DNA from: Aureimonas frigidaquae
GTDB taxonomy: Bacteria; Pseudomonadota; Alphaproteobacteria; Rhizobiales; Rhizobiaceae
Reading direction: 5' to 3'
NCBI RefSeq assembly: GCF_001463905.1
Contig: NZ_BBWR01000011.1
Span: 124,001 to 188,000, forward strand
Length of the DNA: 64,000 bases
The notes beneath the pieces were generated by a model. It was not told the origin of the DNA. It ran no database searches and was given only the letters and a program-made list of their open reading frames with translations. A program made the position numbers and the translations under genes. Each line of letters starts with the position of its first letter. Positions within the stretch are counted from its first letter, which is position 1. Positions 49,470-57,397 of this stretch are shown piece after piece.

Positions 49470-50567
49470 ATGATCACTCGCCGTGGTTTCATGAATGGCG
49501 TCGCCGCCACCGCCGGCCTGTCGGCCACCGGTCTGCCCTTCGCCGCACGGGCGCAAGCCGGCGTGGACTTTTCGGGGGAGACGATCGAGTTCGTCATCCC
49601 CTTCTCGGAAGGCGGCGGCAGCGATGTCTGGGGCCGTTTCTACGCGCCCTACCTGTCCAAGCATCTGCCCGGCAATCCGAAGGTCATCGTGCGCAATGTG
49701 CCGGGTGGCGGCTCGATGACGGGGGCGAACGAGTTCGCCGTGCGGGCGCGGCCCAACGGGCTGTCGCTCCTCGGCACATCGGGTTCGACGCAGTTCCCCT
49801 ATCTCCTGCAGGACCGCCGCGTGCGCTACGACTACCGCAAGCTCATTCCGGTGGTGGCCTCCCCGACCGGGGGCGTCGTCTATATTCCGGCCAGCTTCAA
49901 CGTGGCCGACGCCTCGCAACTCGGGCAGCTTTCGGGCCGCGAGCTCGTCTATGCGAGTCAGGGCGCGACCTCGCTGGACCTCGTGCCGCTTTTGGCCTTC
50001 GTGGTCATGGGGCTGAATGTGCGCCACGTCTTCGGCATGACGGGCCGGGGCGACGGGCGGCTGGCCTTCGAGCGCGGCGAAGCCACGATCGACTACCAGA
50101 CCACCGCGGCCTACCAGACCGCGGTCGACCCGCTGGTGAAGGCCGGCAACGTCGTGCCGCTCTTTTCCTATGGGGTGATCGACGCCAATGGCCAGGTCCA
50201 GCGCGACCCGACCTTCCCGGACCTGCCGCATTTCATCGAAGCCTACGAGATGATGCACGGTTCCGCGCCGTCGGGGCCGGAATTCGACGCCTACCGCGCT
50301 TTCTTCGGCTCGGGCTTTGCGGCGCAGAAGCCCGCCATGCTGCAGGAAGGCACACCGCCCGAGATCGTCGCAGCCTATCGGCAGGCCTTTGCCGATGCGG
50401 TTGCGGATCCGGACCTGCAGGCCCGCAAGGGCGACATTCTGGGAGAATACGACCAGGCCGTGGGCGAGGATGCCGAGCGCCTGTACCAGATCGCCACGAG
50501 CATCGAGCCCGAGGCGCAATCCTGGACCCAGACCTTCCTGGCCGAAAACTACAACGTGCGCTTCTGA
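49470..50567 (+). CDS. TTT-family (TctC/Bug) solute-binding protein
   Basis: A 365-residue periplasmic receptor for carboxylates. The N-terminus MITRRGFMNGVAATAGLSATG has a twin-arginine motif and hydrophobic core, so Tat export is likely. The mature part starts near FSGETIEFVIPFSEGGGSDVWGR and includes the NVPGGGSMTGANEF loop typical of Bug proteins that contact the ligand. GGGAGG lies 9 nt before the ATG. It heads the operon with the TctA-TctB fusion. Confidence 0.9.
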   Translation: MITRRGFMNGVAATAGLSATGLPFAARAQAGVDFSGETIEFVIPFSEGGGSDVWGRFYAPYLSKHLPGNPKVIVRNVPGGGSMTGANEFAVRARPNGLSLLGTSGSTQFPYLLQDRRVRYDYRKLIPVVASPTGGVVYIPASFNVADASQLGQLSGRELVYASQGATSLDLVPLLAFVVMGLNVRHVFGMTGRGDGRLAFERGEATIDYQTTAAYQTAVDPLVKAGNVVPLFSYGVIDANGQVQRDPTFPDLPHFIEAYEMMHGSAPSGPEFDAYRAFFGSGFAAQKPAMLQEGTPPEIVAAYRQAFADAVADPDLQARKGDILGEYDQAVGEDAERLYQIATSIEPEAQSWTQTFLAENYNVRF

Positions 50568-50611
50568 CGCCGCCCCGCAGCGGGCAAAAACCAACGTGAA
50601 GGGTGGGCAGC

Positions 50612-50633
50612 CGCCGCGACGCGGGTCGCGGCG
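50612..50633 (+). terminator. Hairpin between binding protein and permease genes
   Basis: CGCCGCGAC and GTCGCGGCG form a perfect 9-bp stem with a 4-nt GCGG loop, 45 nt after the binding-protein stop. In transporter operons such stems often protect the upstream message or partially terminate, giving more binding protein than permease. No U-tract. Confidence 0.45.
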
Positions 50634-50693
50634 CGGCACACCCCGCTTGGCCCCGCAGCACATGACGCGCAATGACGAAAGGGCCAGCCGGCC

Positions 50694-52682
50694 ATGATGA
50701 TGGACGCCTTCTGGCAAGCGCTTGCCAATCTCCTGACGCTTCAGCACTTCACCTATCTGTCGCTCGGCGTGCTGGTGGGCCTGGTCGTGGGCGTGCTGCC
50801 CGGGCTCGGCGGCATCGTCGGCATGTCGCTGCTCCTGCCTTTCATCTATGGGATGGACCCGACCTCCGCCATGGCGCTCCTGATCGGCATCCTGCCGGTG
50901 CTGGCGACATCGGACACCTTCGCCTCGGTGCTGATGGGCATTCCGGGCTCCAGCGCCTCGCAGGCGACCATCCTGGACGGCTTCCCTATGTCCAAGAAGG
51001 GCCAGGCGGCCCGCGCCCTGAGCGCGGCCTTCTCGGCATCCTTCATCGGCGGCATCTTCGGGGCCATCGTCCTGTCCGTCTCGGTCATCGCGGCCCGGCC
51101 GCTCATCCTGTCCTTCGGCGCGGCCGAGCTTTTCATGCTGACCATCTTCGGCCTGTCCATGGTCGGGGTCTTGTCGGGCAACAGCCTCGCCAAGGGCATC
51201 GCCGCCTGCGCGGCGGGCCTGGCCATCGGCTCGATCGGCGCCGCGCCCGCAACGGGCGAGTACCGGATGGATTTTGGCGCGCTCTACCTGATGGACGGTT
51301 TGCCGCTGGTCATCGTCGGCCTCGGCATCTTCGCCATTCCGGAGATCGGCGATCTCCTGCGCCAGAAGGGTTCCATCTCCAACACGTCGAGCGCGCTCGG
51401 CACCGGCTGGCTGCAGGGGCTGAAGGACACCTGGACCTATCGCTGGCTGACGCTGCGCTGCTCGGGCCTCGGCTCGATCCTCGGCGCAATTCCGGGCCTT
51501 GGCGGCTCCGTCGTCGACTGGATCGCCTATGGGCACGTGGTCCAGACCTCGAAGGACAAGTCGCAGTTCGGCAAGGGCGACGTGCGCGGCGTCATCGCGC
51601 CCGAATCCACCACCTCGGCCAAGGAGGGCGGCGGCCTCATCCCCACGCTCCTGTTCGGCATTCCCGGCTCCGGCTCCATGGCTATCTTCCTGGCGGGCAT
51701 GGTGCTGATCGGCCTGCAGCCCGGCCCTTCCATGGTGAGCGAGAATCTCGACATCACCTATACGATCGTCTGGTCGCTGGCGCTCGCCAACCTTTTGGGC
51801 ACGGCGCTCTGCATCGTGCTGGCGCCCGGCATCGCCAAGCTTACGCAGATCCGCTACCCGCTGATCGCCCCCTTCATGATCGCCATCGTGGCCTTCGCCG
51901 CCTTCCAGCCGACACGTGCCTTCGACGATCTCCTGGCCCTGCTCGTGGTCGGCGTCTTCGGCATTCTCCTGCGCCGTTTCGGCTGGCCCCGGCCGGCCTT
52001 CCTGATCGGCTTCGTCCTGGCCACGCAGAGCGAGCGCTACCTCTACCAGGCGGTGCAGTTCTCCGGCTTCGAGATATTCACCCGGCCGATCGTCCTGGTG
52101 ATCGCCGCCATCATCGCGCTGTCGGTGTGGCTCGGCGCCCGCTCGACCAAGAGCGGCGGCTCCTTCAACACGGAGGCGACGGGATCGGAATCCGCGGACC
52201 GGCCGACGCAGTTCGGCCCGCAGATCGCCTTCTCGCTCCTCATCCTCGGCATCTTCCTCTTCGCCGCCTATGAAAGCTGGAAGCTGTCCTTCCTGGGCGG
52301 GGTGTTCACGGCGGGTGTCGCGGCCGTCGGCCTTGCCGCCACGGCCTTCGTGCTGGTCCCGCAGCTTGGCCGCAAGGTCGGCGCGAACGCCAATTACGAC
52401 GCGGAGGCCAATCGCGATGCCGACGACAATGTCAGCCCCTATGCCTATATCGGCTGGCTCGCCGGCTTCGTGGCCTCCATCGCCGTGATCGGCTTCTTCG
52501 CCGCGCTCCTCCTCTTCTTCATGACCTTCCTGCGGGTCGTCGCCAAGGCGTCGTGGCTGACGAGCCTTCTCCTGACGGCCGGCATCGCCACGGTCATGCT
52601 GACCCTGGCCAGTTCGCTCAACCTCGTCTTCCCGGCCGGCTACCTGCAGCTCTGGTTCGACCTTCCCTGGCCGTTCCGTTGA
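50694..52682 (+). CDS. Tripartite tricarboxylate transporter permease, TctA-TctB fusion
   Basis: A 662-residue membrane protein. Residues 1-510 are TctA (about 12 helices) with PGLGGIVGMSLLLP and IPGSSASQATILDGFPM near the N-terminus, and a repeat-like second copy with IPGLGGSVVDWIAYG and FGIPGSGSMAIFLAG. From about residue 515 (FGPQIAFSLLILGIF) a further four-helix segment looks like the small subunit TctB, joined through a polar linker. No separate TctB gene is nearby. ATG 50694 is the first of three consecutive Met codons. Confidence 0.88.
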   Translation: MMMDAFWQALANLLTLQHFTYLSLGVLVGLVVGVLPGLGGIVGMSLLLPFIYGMDPTSAMALLIGILPVLATSDTFASVLMGIPGSSASQATILDGFPMSKKGQAARALSAAFSASFIGGIFGAIVLSVSVIAARPLILSFGAAELFMLTIFGLSMVGVLSGNSLAKGIAACAAGLAIGSIGAAPATGEYRMDFGALYLMDGLPLVIVGLGIFAIPEIGDLLRQKGSISNTSSALGTGWLQGLKDTWTYRWLTLRCSGLGSILGAIPGLGGSVVDWIAYGHVVQTSKDKSQFGKGDVRGVIAPESTTSAKEGGGLIPTLLFGIPGSGSMAIFLAGMVLIGLQPGPSMVSENLDITYTIVWSLALANLLGTALCIVLAPGIAKLTQIRYPLIAPFMIAIVAFAAFQPTRAFDDLLALLVVGVFGILLRRFGWPRPAFLIGFVLATQSERYLYQAVQFSGFEIFTRPIVLVIAAIIALSVWLGARSTKSGGSFNTEATGSESADRPTQFGPQIAFSLLILGIFLFAAYESWKLSFLGGVFTAGVAAVGLAATAFVLVPQLGRKVGANANYDAEANRDADDNVSPYAYIGWLAGFVASIAVIGFFAALLLFFMTFLRVVAKASWLTSLLLTAGIATVMLTLASSLNLVFPAGYLQLWFDLPWPFR

Positions 52683-52710
52683 GCCTCGCAGAACGAAAGG
52701 ACATAGAACC

Positions 52711-53805
52711 ATGAGTTCCGCACACGCGATCCCCTGCATCCTGATGCGCGGCGGCACATCGAAAGGACCCTACTTCCGCTCGCATGATCTGCCGGCCGAC
52801 CCGGACCAGCGCGACCGCGTGCTGCTGGCGCTGATGGGCTCCCCCGACAGCCGCCAGATCGACGGGATCGGCGGCGCGGACACGCTGACCAGCAAGGTGG
52901 CGATCGTCGGGCCATCGGAGCGTCCGGGTGTCGACGTGGACTATCTCTTCGCGCAGGTTTCCGTGGACCAGCCCATCGTCGATACGGCGCCGTCCTGCGG
53001 CAACATGCTGTCGGGCGTCGGCCCCTTCGCGATCGAAACAGGCATGGTGCCGCCGGCGGGCGACGAGACGCGTGTGGTGATCTTCAACGTCAACACCGGA
53101 AGCCGCATCGAGGCCATTGTCCAGACGCCGGACGGCACGGTTCGCTATGACGGCGCGGTCGCCATTGACGGGGTGCCGGGCACGGCGGCCGAGATCCGGT
53201 TGAACTTCCTCGACATCGTCGGCTCCAAGACCGGCGCGCTCCTGCCGACGGGGAAGACGCGGGAAACCATCGACGGCGTGGAGGCGACGCTGATCGACGT
53301 GTCCGTCCCGATGATGATCCTGCGGTCGCAAGATCTCGGCAAGACCGGTTACGAGACCCCGGCGGAGCTGGATGCCGATACCGCCTTCTTCGCCCGCCTG
53401 GATGCGCTGCGCCTGGAGGCCGGCCGCCGCATGGGCCTGGGGGATGTGTCCGGCATGGTCGTGCCCAAGGTCGCCATGCTGGCCGCGCCGCAGGGCGATG
53501 CGGCGATCGCTGCCCGCTACTTCGTTCCGCACAAGACCCACGCCGCCATGGCGGTGACCGGCGGCCTCTGCATCGCTAGCGCCTGTGCGCTGGAAGGCAC
53601 GGTGGCCGAGGGTCTTGCCCGGCTGCCGGCAAATCCCAAGGACCAGATCGTGGTCGAACATCCGAGCGGGATCTTCGAGATCGCCCTATCGACGACCGGC
53701 GAGGGCGCATCGACCAGCGTATCCGGCGGTGTGGTCCGCACCGCACGCAAGCTCATGTCCGGCCACGTCCATGTACCGGCGGCGCTCTTTGCGCAGGCGA
53801 GCTGA
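52711..53805 (+). CDS. PrpF family isomerase (4-oxalomesaconate tautomerase / aconitate isomerase type)
   Basis: A 364-residue protein with the DAP-epimerase-like double fold. Hallmarks: IPCILMRGGTSKGPYF, DTAPSCGNMLSGVGPFAIE with a catalytic cysteine, and GSKTGALLPTGKTRETIDGVEATLIDVSVP. Family members isomerise double bonds in tricarboxylates: methylaconitate (PrpF), 4-oxalomesaconate (GalD) or trans-aconitate. It starts 28 nt after the permease gene, so it acts on the imported acid. Which of these reactions is catalysed cannot be read from the sequence. Confidence 0.88.
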   Translation: MSSAHAIPCILMRGGTSKGPYFRSHDLPADPDQRDRVLLALMGSPDSRQIDGIGGADTLTSKVAIVGPSERPGVDVDYLFAQVSVDQPIVDTAPSCGNMLSGVGPFAIETGMVPPAGDETRVVIFNVNTGSRIEAIVQTPDGTVRYDGAVAIDGVPGTAAEIRLNFLDIVGSKTGALLPTGKTRETIDGVEATLIDVSVPMMILRSQDLGKTGYETPAELDADTAFFARLDALRLEAGRRMGLGDVSGMVVPKVAMLAAPQGDAAIAARYFVPHKTHAAMAVTGGLCIASACALEGTVAEGLARLPANPKDQIVVEHPSGIFEIALSTTGEGASTSVSGGVVRTARKLMSGHVHVPAALFAQAS

Positions 53806-53830
53806 CGCAGCTTTTGCGGCAACGGCGAAG

Positions 53831-53855
53831 GGCGGCGCGCGCGTGACGCGCCGCC
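53831..53855. terminator. Bidirectional hairpin between convergent catabolic genes
   Basis: GGCGGCGCG and CGCGCCGCC pair perfectly over 9 bp with a 7-nt loop, between the stop codons of the PrpF-like and dehydrogenase genes. Confidence 0.55.
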
Positions 53856-53867
53856 TGGGCCGCAGCC

Positions 53868-54929
53868 TTAGCCGAGCGCGGCGATCACAGCCTTCGTAAA
53901 GTCCCGGGTCGAGGCGGTTCCGCCAAGATCGCGGGTCCGGTGACGTTCATCCGTCAGCGTGCCGAGCACCCTGCGCTTCAGCTCGCAAGCGGCCTCGCAG
54001 AAGCGTTGGGTCCCGTGCCGTTCCCCGATCCAGTCCAGCATCATGCCGGCCGACAGGATGAGGGCCGTCGGGTTGGCAATGTCGCGGCCCGCTATATCGG
54101 GCGCCGAGCCGTGCGAGGCCTGGGCCATGGCATGGCCGGCGCCCGCGTTGAGGCTTTCGGCAAGGCCGAGCCCGCCCGACAGTTCGGCGGCGAGGTTCGA
54201 CAGGATATCGCCGAACATATTGGTCGAGACGATCACGTCGAAGCGCTCGGGGGAACGCACCAGATGCGACACCATCGCATCGATATGCTCATCGTCCACC
54301 CGGATGTCGGGATAGGCCGCGGCGGCCTTGCGACACTCTTCCAGGAACAGGCCGTCCGAGAGTTTGAGGACGTTGCCCTTGTGTACGATGGTCACCGCGC
54401 CCCGCCGCCGGCGGGCTTCTTCGAAGGCTGCCTGCGCGATCCGCCGCGAGCCTTCGCGCGTGACCTTGCGGACCGCCAGGGCAAGGTCCGGCGTCGGCAT
54501 GAATTCGCCGCCGCCGGCAAACATGGTCCTGTCCGCATAGAAGCCTTCGGTGTTTTCCCGCACGATCATCACGTCGAGCGGAGCCACCTTGGCCGGCAGC
54601 CCGGATCGCACATAGCTTGGCCGCAGATTGGCGAAGAGATCGAGGGCGATCCGCAGCGCGGCCGACGGATTGATGCCGCCCGCTTCCCGCGCGGGATACT
54701 CGGCCGTGGAGACCGGGCCGAGCAGGATGCCGTCCGCCGCGCGCGCTGCATCCAGGAGTTCTGGCGGAACCGTGGTTCCTACAGCTTCCAGCGCCGCAAA
54801 CCCCACATCCCGGCTCTCGAATTCAAGGGACAGGTCGTGCCGCCGGTCCAGCGCCTCCAGCACCGCACGGGTGGCCTCTGTGATTTCGGGGCCGATGCCG
54901 TCGCCGGCAAGGGTCAGGATATGCACCAT
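53868..54929 (-). CDS. Isocitrate/isopropylmalate-type dehydrogenase
   Basis: A 353-residue NAD(P)-dependent beta-hydroxyacid oxidative decarboxylase. Seen are VHILTLAGDGIGPEI, the substrate loop LRPSYVRSGLPAKVAPLDVMIVRENTEGFYADR, the lysine of IVHKGNVLK, NMFGDILSNLAAELSGGLGLAES and HGSAPDIAGRDIANPTA. The RENTEGFYAD pattern resembles tartrate/homoisocitrate-type members more than LeuB. ATG 54929 is chosen; the frame open to 55025 crosses the operator region. Convergent with the PrpF-like gene and divergent from the TcuA-like gene. Confidence 0.85.
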   Translation of the reverse strand: MVHILTLAGDGIGPEITEATRAVLEALDRRHDLSLEFESRDVGFAALEAVGTTVPPELLDAARAADGILLGPVSTAEYPAREAGGINPSAALRIALDLFANLRPSYVRSGLPAKVAPLDVMIVRENTEGFYADRTMFAGGGEFMPTPDLALAVRKVTREGSRRIAQAAFEEARRRRGAVTIVHKGNVLKLSDGLFLEECRKAAAAYPDIRVDDEHIDAMVSHLVRSPERFDVIVSTNMFGDILSNLAAELSGGLGLAESLNAGAGHAMAQASHGSAPDIAGRDIANPTALILSAGMMLDWIGERHGTQRFCEAACELKRRVLGTLTDERHRTRDLGGTASTRDFTKAVIAALG

Positions 54930-54950
54930 TGATTCACTCCCACGTCTGAA

Positions 54951-54967
54951 TGCATCTGTATACAATA
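54951..54967. promoter_or_regulatory. GntR-type operator, copy A
   Basis: TGCATCTGTATACAATA, 22 nt upstream of the dehydrogenase ATG. It contains the palindrome TGTATACA (54957-54964) and the TGCA-N3-GTA half-site. Its reverse complement matches copy B at 15 of 17 positions. Confidence 0.65.
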
Positions 54968-55033
54968 GAACCGCGCGGGATGATGCAATGGTCCAGCTCG
55001 CCTGTCCGGGCACCCTCTTTTCCAAACCGAATT

Positions 55034-55050
55034 TATTGTATACAAGTGCA
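55034..55050. promoter_or_regulatory. GntR-type operator, copy B
   Basis: TATTGTATACAAGTGCA, 28 nt upstream of the TcuA-like ATG, with TGTATACA at 55037-55044. It is an inverted copy of copy A; the two centres are 80 bp apart. Confidence 0.65.
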
Positions 55051-55077
55051 TGCTAAATCGATCTGTGGAGGAATGTC

Positions 55078-56604
55078 ATGTCGGAATACAGGGATGTCGT
55101 CGTCGTCGGTTCCGGGTCTGCGGCCTTGTGCGCGGCGCTGGCCGCGTTGGAAAAGGGTGTCTCGGTCATCGTCCTGGAAAAGGCCGGAGAGGATCTGGCC
55201 GGTGGCAATTCCAAATATACGGCCGGCGCCATGCGGTTCGCCTATGACGGCAATGCCGACCTTCTGCCGCTCCTGAAGAACCCGGACGATCCGCGGCTCG
55301 AAGTCACCGAGTTCGGCGCCTACCGTGCCGAGACCTTCGAAGCCGATCTCCTGGGCTTCAACGATGGGCGGCCGCTGACCGTCGAGCAGAAGGCCCTGGT
55401 GTCGCAAAGCTATGCCACCATGCGCTGGCTGGCCGACAATGACGTGACCTTCGAGCCCATCTACTCCCGCCAGTCCTTCCAGAAGGATGGCAAGCACGTC
55501 TTCTGGGGCGGGTTGACCCTTGCCGCCGAGGACGAGGGCGTCGGGCTCGTGGCGGCGCAAACCCGCGCCGTCCTGTCGAAGGGTGGCCAGATCCGCTACG
55601 ATTGCGAAGTGGTGGAACTGATCGTCGAGGGCGAGCGCGTGGTCGGCGTGCGCACGCGCGATGCGGCGGGAAAGCCGGGCGAGATCCGCGCCGGCGCCGT
55701 GGTCCTCGGCTGCGGTGGCTTCGAGGCCAATGCCGCCCTGCGCGAGCGCTTCATCGGGGCGGATTGGAGCAAGGCCAAGGTCCGCGGCACGCCCAACAAT
55801 ACCGGGCGTGGGCTGGAAATGGCCTTCGCGCTCGGCGCGCGCCAGCACGGGCTTTATGAAGGGTGCCATGCCACGCCGATGGACCTTCACATGCCCGAAT
55901 ATGGCAACCTCGACATCCCGCATGAGGAGCGCAAGAACTACCGCAAGATCTGCTACTTCCTGGGCGTGATGGTGAACCGCGACGGCATGCGCTTCGTCGA
56001 CGAGGGCAAGGATTTCCGCAACTACACCTATGCGCAGTTCGGCCGCGCGGTGCTGGAGCAGCCCGGCCACTTCGCCTGGCAGATCTTCGATTCCAAGGTG
56101 GACCACCTCCTCTATGCCGAATACCGCTTCCACGACGCCCATTTCGTCGAAGCCGAGACACTCGATGCCCTGATCGAGAAGCTGGACGGCATCGACGACA
56201 AGGACCGCGTGCGGGCCACGCTCGATGCCTATAACGCGGCCGTCGACGATGACGTCGCCTTCGACCCGACCGTCAAGGACGGCAAGGGGACCCATGGCCT
56301 GCCGCTGCCCAAATCCAACTGGGCTCAGAAGATCGATACCGGGCCTTTCAAGGCCTATCCCGTGACGGGCGGCATCACCTTCACCTATGGCGGGCTCGAG
56401 GTCAGCGCCGCGGGCGGCGTCGTGCGTGAGGATGGCGGCGACATACCGGGCCTCTTCGCCTGTGGCGAACTCGTCGGCGGCGTCTTCTTCAACGGCTATC
56501 CGGGCGGCTCGGGCCTGACCTCCGGCGCCGTGTTCGGCCGCCGGGCCGGCTATGGCGCGGCTGCCGTGGCGCAGGATCGCTCCCTCGCCGCCCAGACGGC
56601 GTAG
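55078..56604 (+). CDS. tcuA: FAD-dependent oxidoreductase, TcuA (tricarballylate dehydrogenase)-like
   Basis: A 508-residue flavoprotein of the fumarate reductase/succinate dehydrogenase group. The FAD motif VVVVGSGSAALCAALAALEKG with E-x-A lies at residues 7-38, GGNSKYTAGAMR follows, and the C-terminal domain ends in GLFACGELVGGVFFNGYPGGSGLTSGAVFGRRAG. TcuA oxidises tricarballylate to cis-aconitate. The family partner TcuB, which reoxidises the flavin, is not encoded nearby. GGAGG precedes the ATG. Other acids could be the true substrate. Confidence 0.82.
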   Translation: MSEYRDVVVVGSGSAALCAALAALEKGVSVIVLEKAGEDLAGGNSKYTAGAMRFAYDGNADLLPLLKNPDDPRLEVTEFGAYRAETFEADLLGFNDGRPLTVEQKALVSQSYATMRWLADNDVTFEPIYSRQSFQKDGKHVFWGGLTLAAEDEGVGLVAAQTRAVLSKGGQIRYDCEVVELIVEGERVVGVRTRDAAGKPGEIRAGAVVLGCGGFEANAALRERFIGADWSKAKVRGTPNNTGRGLEMAFALGARQHGLYEGCHATPMDLHMPEYGNLDIPHEERKNYRKICYFLGVMVNRDGMRFVDEGKDFRNYTYAQFGRAVLEQPGHFAWQIFDSKVDHLLYAEYRFHDAHFVEAETLDALIEKLDGIDDKDRVRATLDAYNAAVDDDVAFDPTVKDGKGTHGLPLPKSNWAQKIDTGPFKAYPVTGGITFTYGGLEVSAAGGVVREDGGDIPGLFACGELVGGVFFNGYPGGSGLTSGAVFGRRAGYGAAAVAQDRSLAAQTA

Positions 56605-56619
56605 CAGCCCCACCCCGAT

Positions 56620-56646
56620 CGGCCGCGACCGGCGGCCGGTCGGCCG
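56620..56646. terminator. Hairpin between tcuA-like gene and tetR
   Basis: CGGCCG and ACCGG pair with CCGGT and CGGCCG around a 3-nt loop, with a 2-nt bulge on the left arm. Located between the two convergent stop codons. Confidence 0.45.
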
Positions 56647-56652
56647 TCTCGG

Positions 56653-57249
56653 TCAGGGCCTCTTGCGCAGAAGGCCCCCGGCCATGTGCGTAAAAACCTC
56701 CACCGCATGCGGCAGGTCGGCGTCGGGCGTGTCGCTGGCAGCCACCCAGAGTGCGGCATTCAGCGCGGCGCCATTCAGGAGCCGCGCCGCCGCCTCGACA
56801 TCCACGGATCGCAAAACCCCCTCGGCGATCAGGCCGGCGACCGCCTCCCGCGTCAGCTCCAGGCAGGCATTCTGGCTGGGCCAGCCGGACGGATCCCCCA
56901 GGACGGCCGGCCCGTCCAGAAGCACGATCCGGGCGATTTCCGGGTCCAGCGCCATGCCGATATAGGCCGCTCCTTCCGCGACGAGCCGCTCCCATCCCGT
57001 GGAGGCTCCCGCGGCGGCAGCCCGCGCACGCGCGGCCATCTCGGCATCCACCTCCGAGACGACGGCCGCCAGGAGCCCAGCCTTGTCGCCGAAATGATGA
57101 TAGAGCGCGCCACGCGTGAGCCCGACGTCTCCGGTCAACTCATCCATCGAGGCCGCGGCAAATCCCTTTTGCGCAAAGGCCCGGCGCCCGGCTGCGATCA
57201 GCCTGGCCCGGTTTTCCGCCATTGTATCGGCCCGTTTGCGGGTGGCCAT
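56653..57249 (-). CDS. TetR/AcrR family regulator
   Basis: A 198-residue regulator. The N-terminal HTH reads RARLIAAGRRAFAQKGFAAASMDELTGDVGLTRGALYHHFGDKAGLL, a textbook TetR domain, followed by an Ala-rich ligand-binding domain. ATG 57249 is preferred because an AAGGAG lies about 10 nt upstream; ATG 57258 sits too close to it. Divergent from the ridA-like gene, with tandem palindromes between them. Confidence 0.93.
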   Translation of the reverse strand: MATRKRADTMAENRARLIAAGRRAFAQKGFAAASMDELTGDVGLTRGALYHHFGDKAGLLAAVVSEVDAEMAARARAAAAGASTGWERLVAEGAAYIGMALDPEIARIVLLDGPAVLGDPSGWPSQNACLELTREAVAGLIAEGVLRSVDVEAAARLLNGAALNAALWVAASDTPDADLPHAVEVFTHMAGGLLRKRP

Positions 57250-57289
57250 GACAGACATGCTCCTTCGCCTCACGAAGCGTCGAGTCGAT

Positions 57290-57336
57290 TTGACATACGT
57301 TCCGTATGTGATATCTCTCACATACATCGCGTATAT
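57290..57336. promoter_or_regulatory. Promoter with tandem TetR-type operators
   Basis: A TTGACA (57290-57295) for the plus strand overlaps ACATAC-N5-GTATGT (57293-57309), and a second ACATAC-N5-GTATAT follows at 57320-57336, 27 bp further on. The two copies also create a perfect GTATGTGA-N6-TCACATAC repeat (57304-57325). This is a strong candidate for TetR binding that blocks the ridA-like promoter and autoregulates tetR. Confidence 0.6.
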
Positions 57337-57397
57337 CGAATTCCGGCCGCGTGGAAAATACCCGGCCAAACGCGCAACGCCTCGAAAGGAATCATCC

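Noticed and set aside
49185-52757. 1190-codon open frame on the minus strand opposite the TTT transporter genes
   Set aside because: It is antisense to well-supported genes, very rich in Arg, Glu, Gly and His, and has no domain; such frames arise from third-position GC bias.
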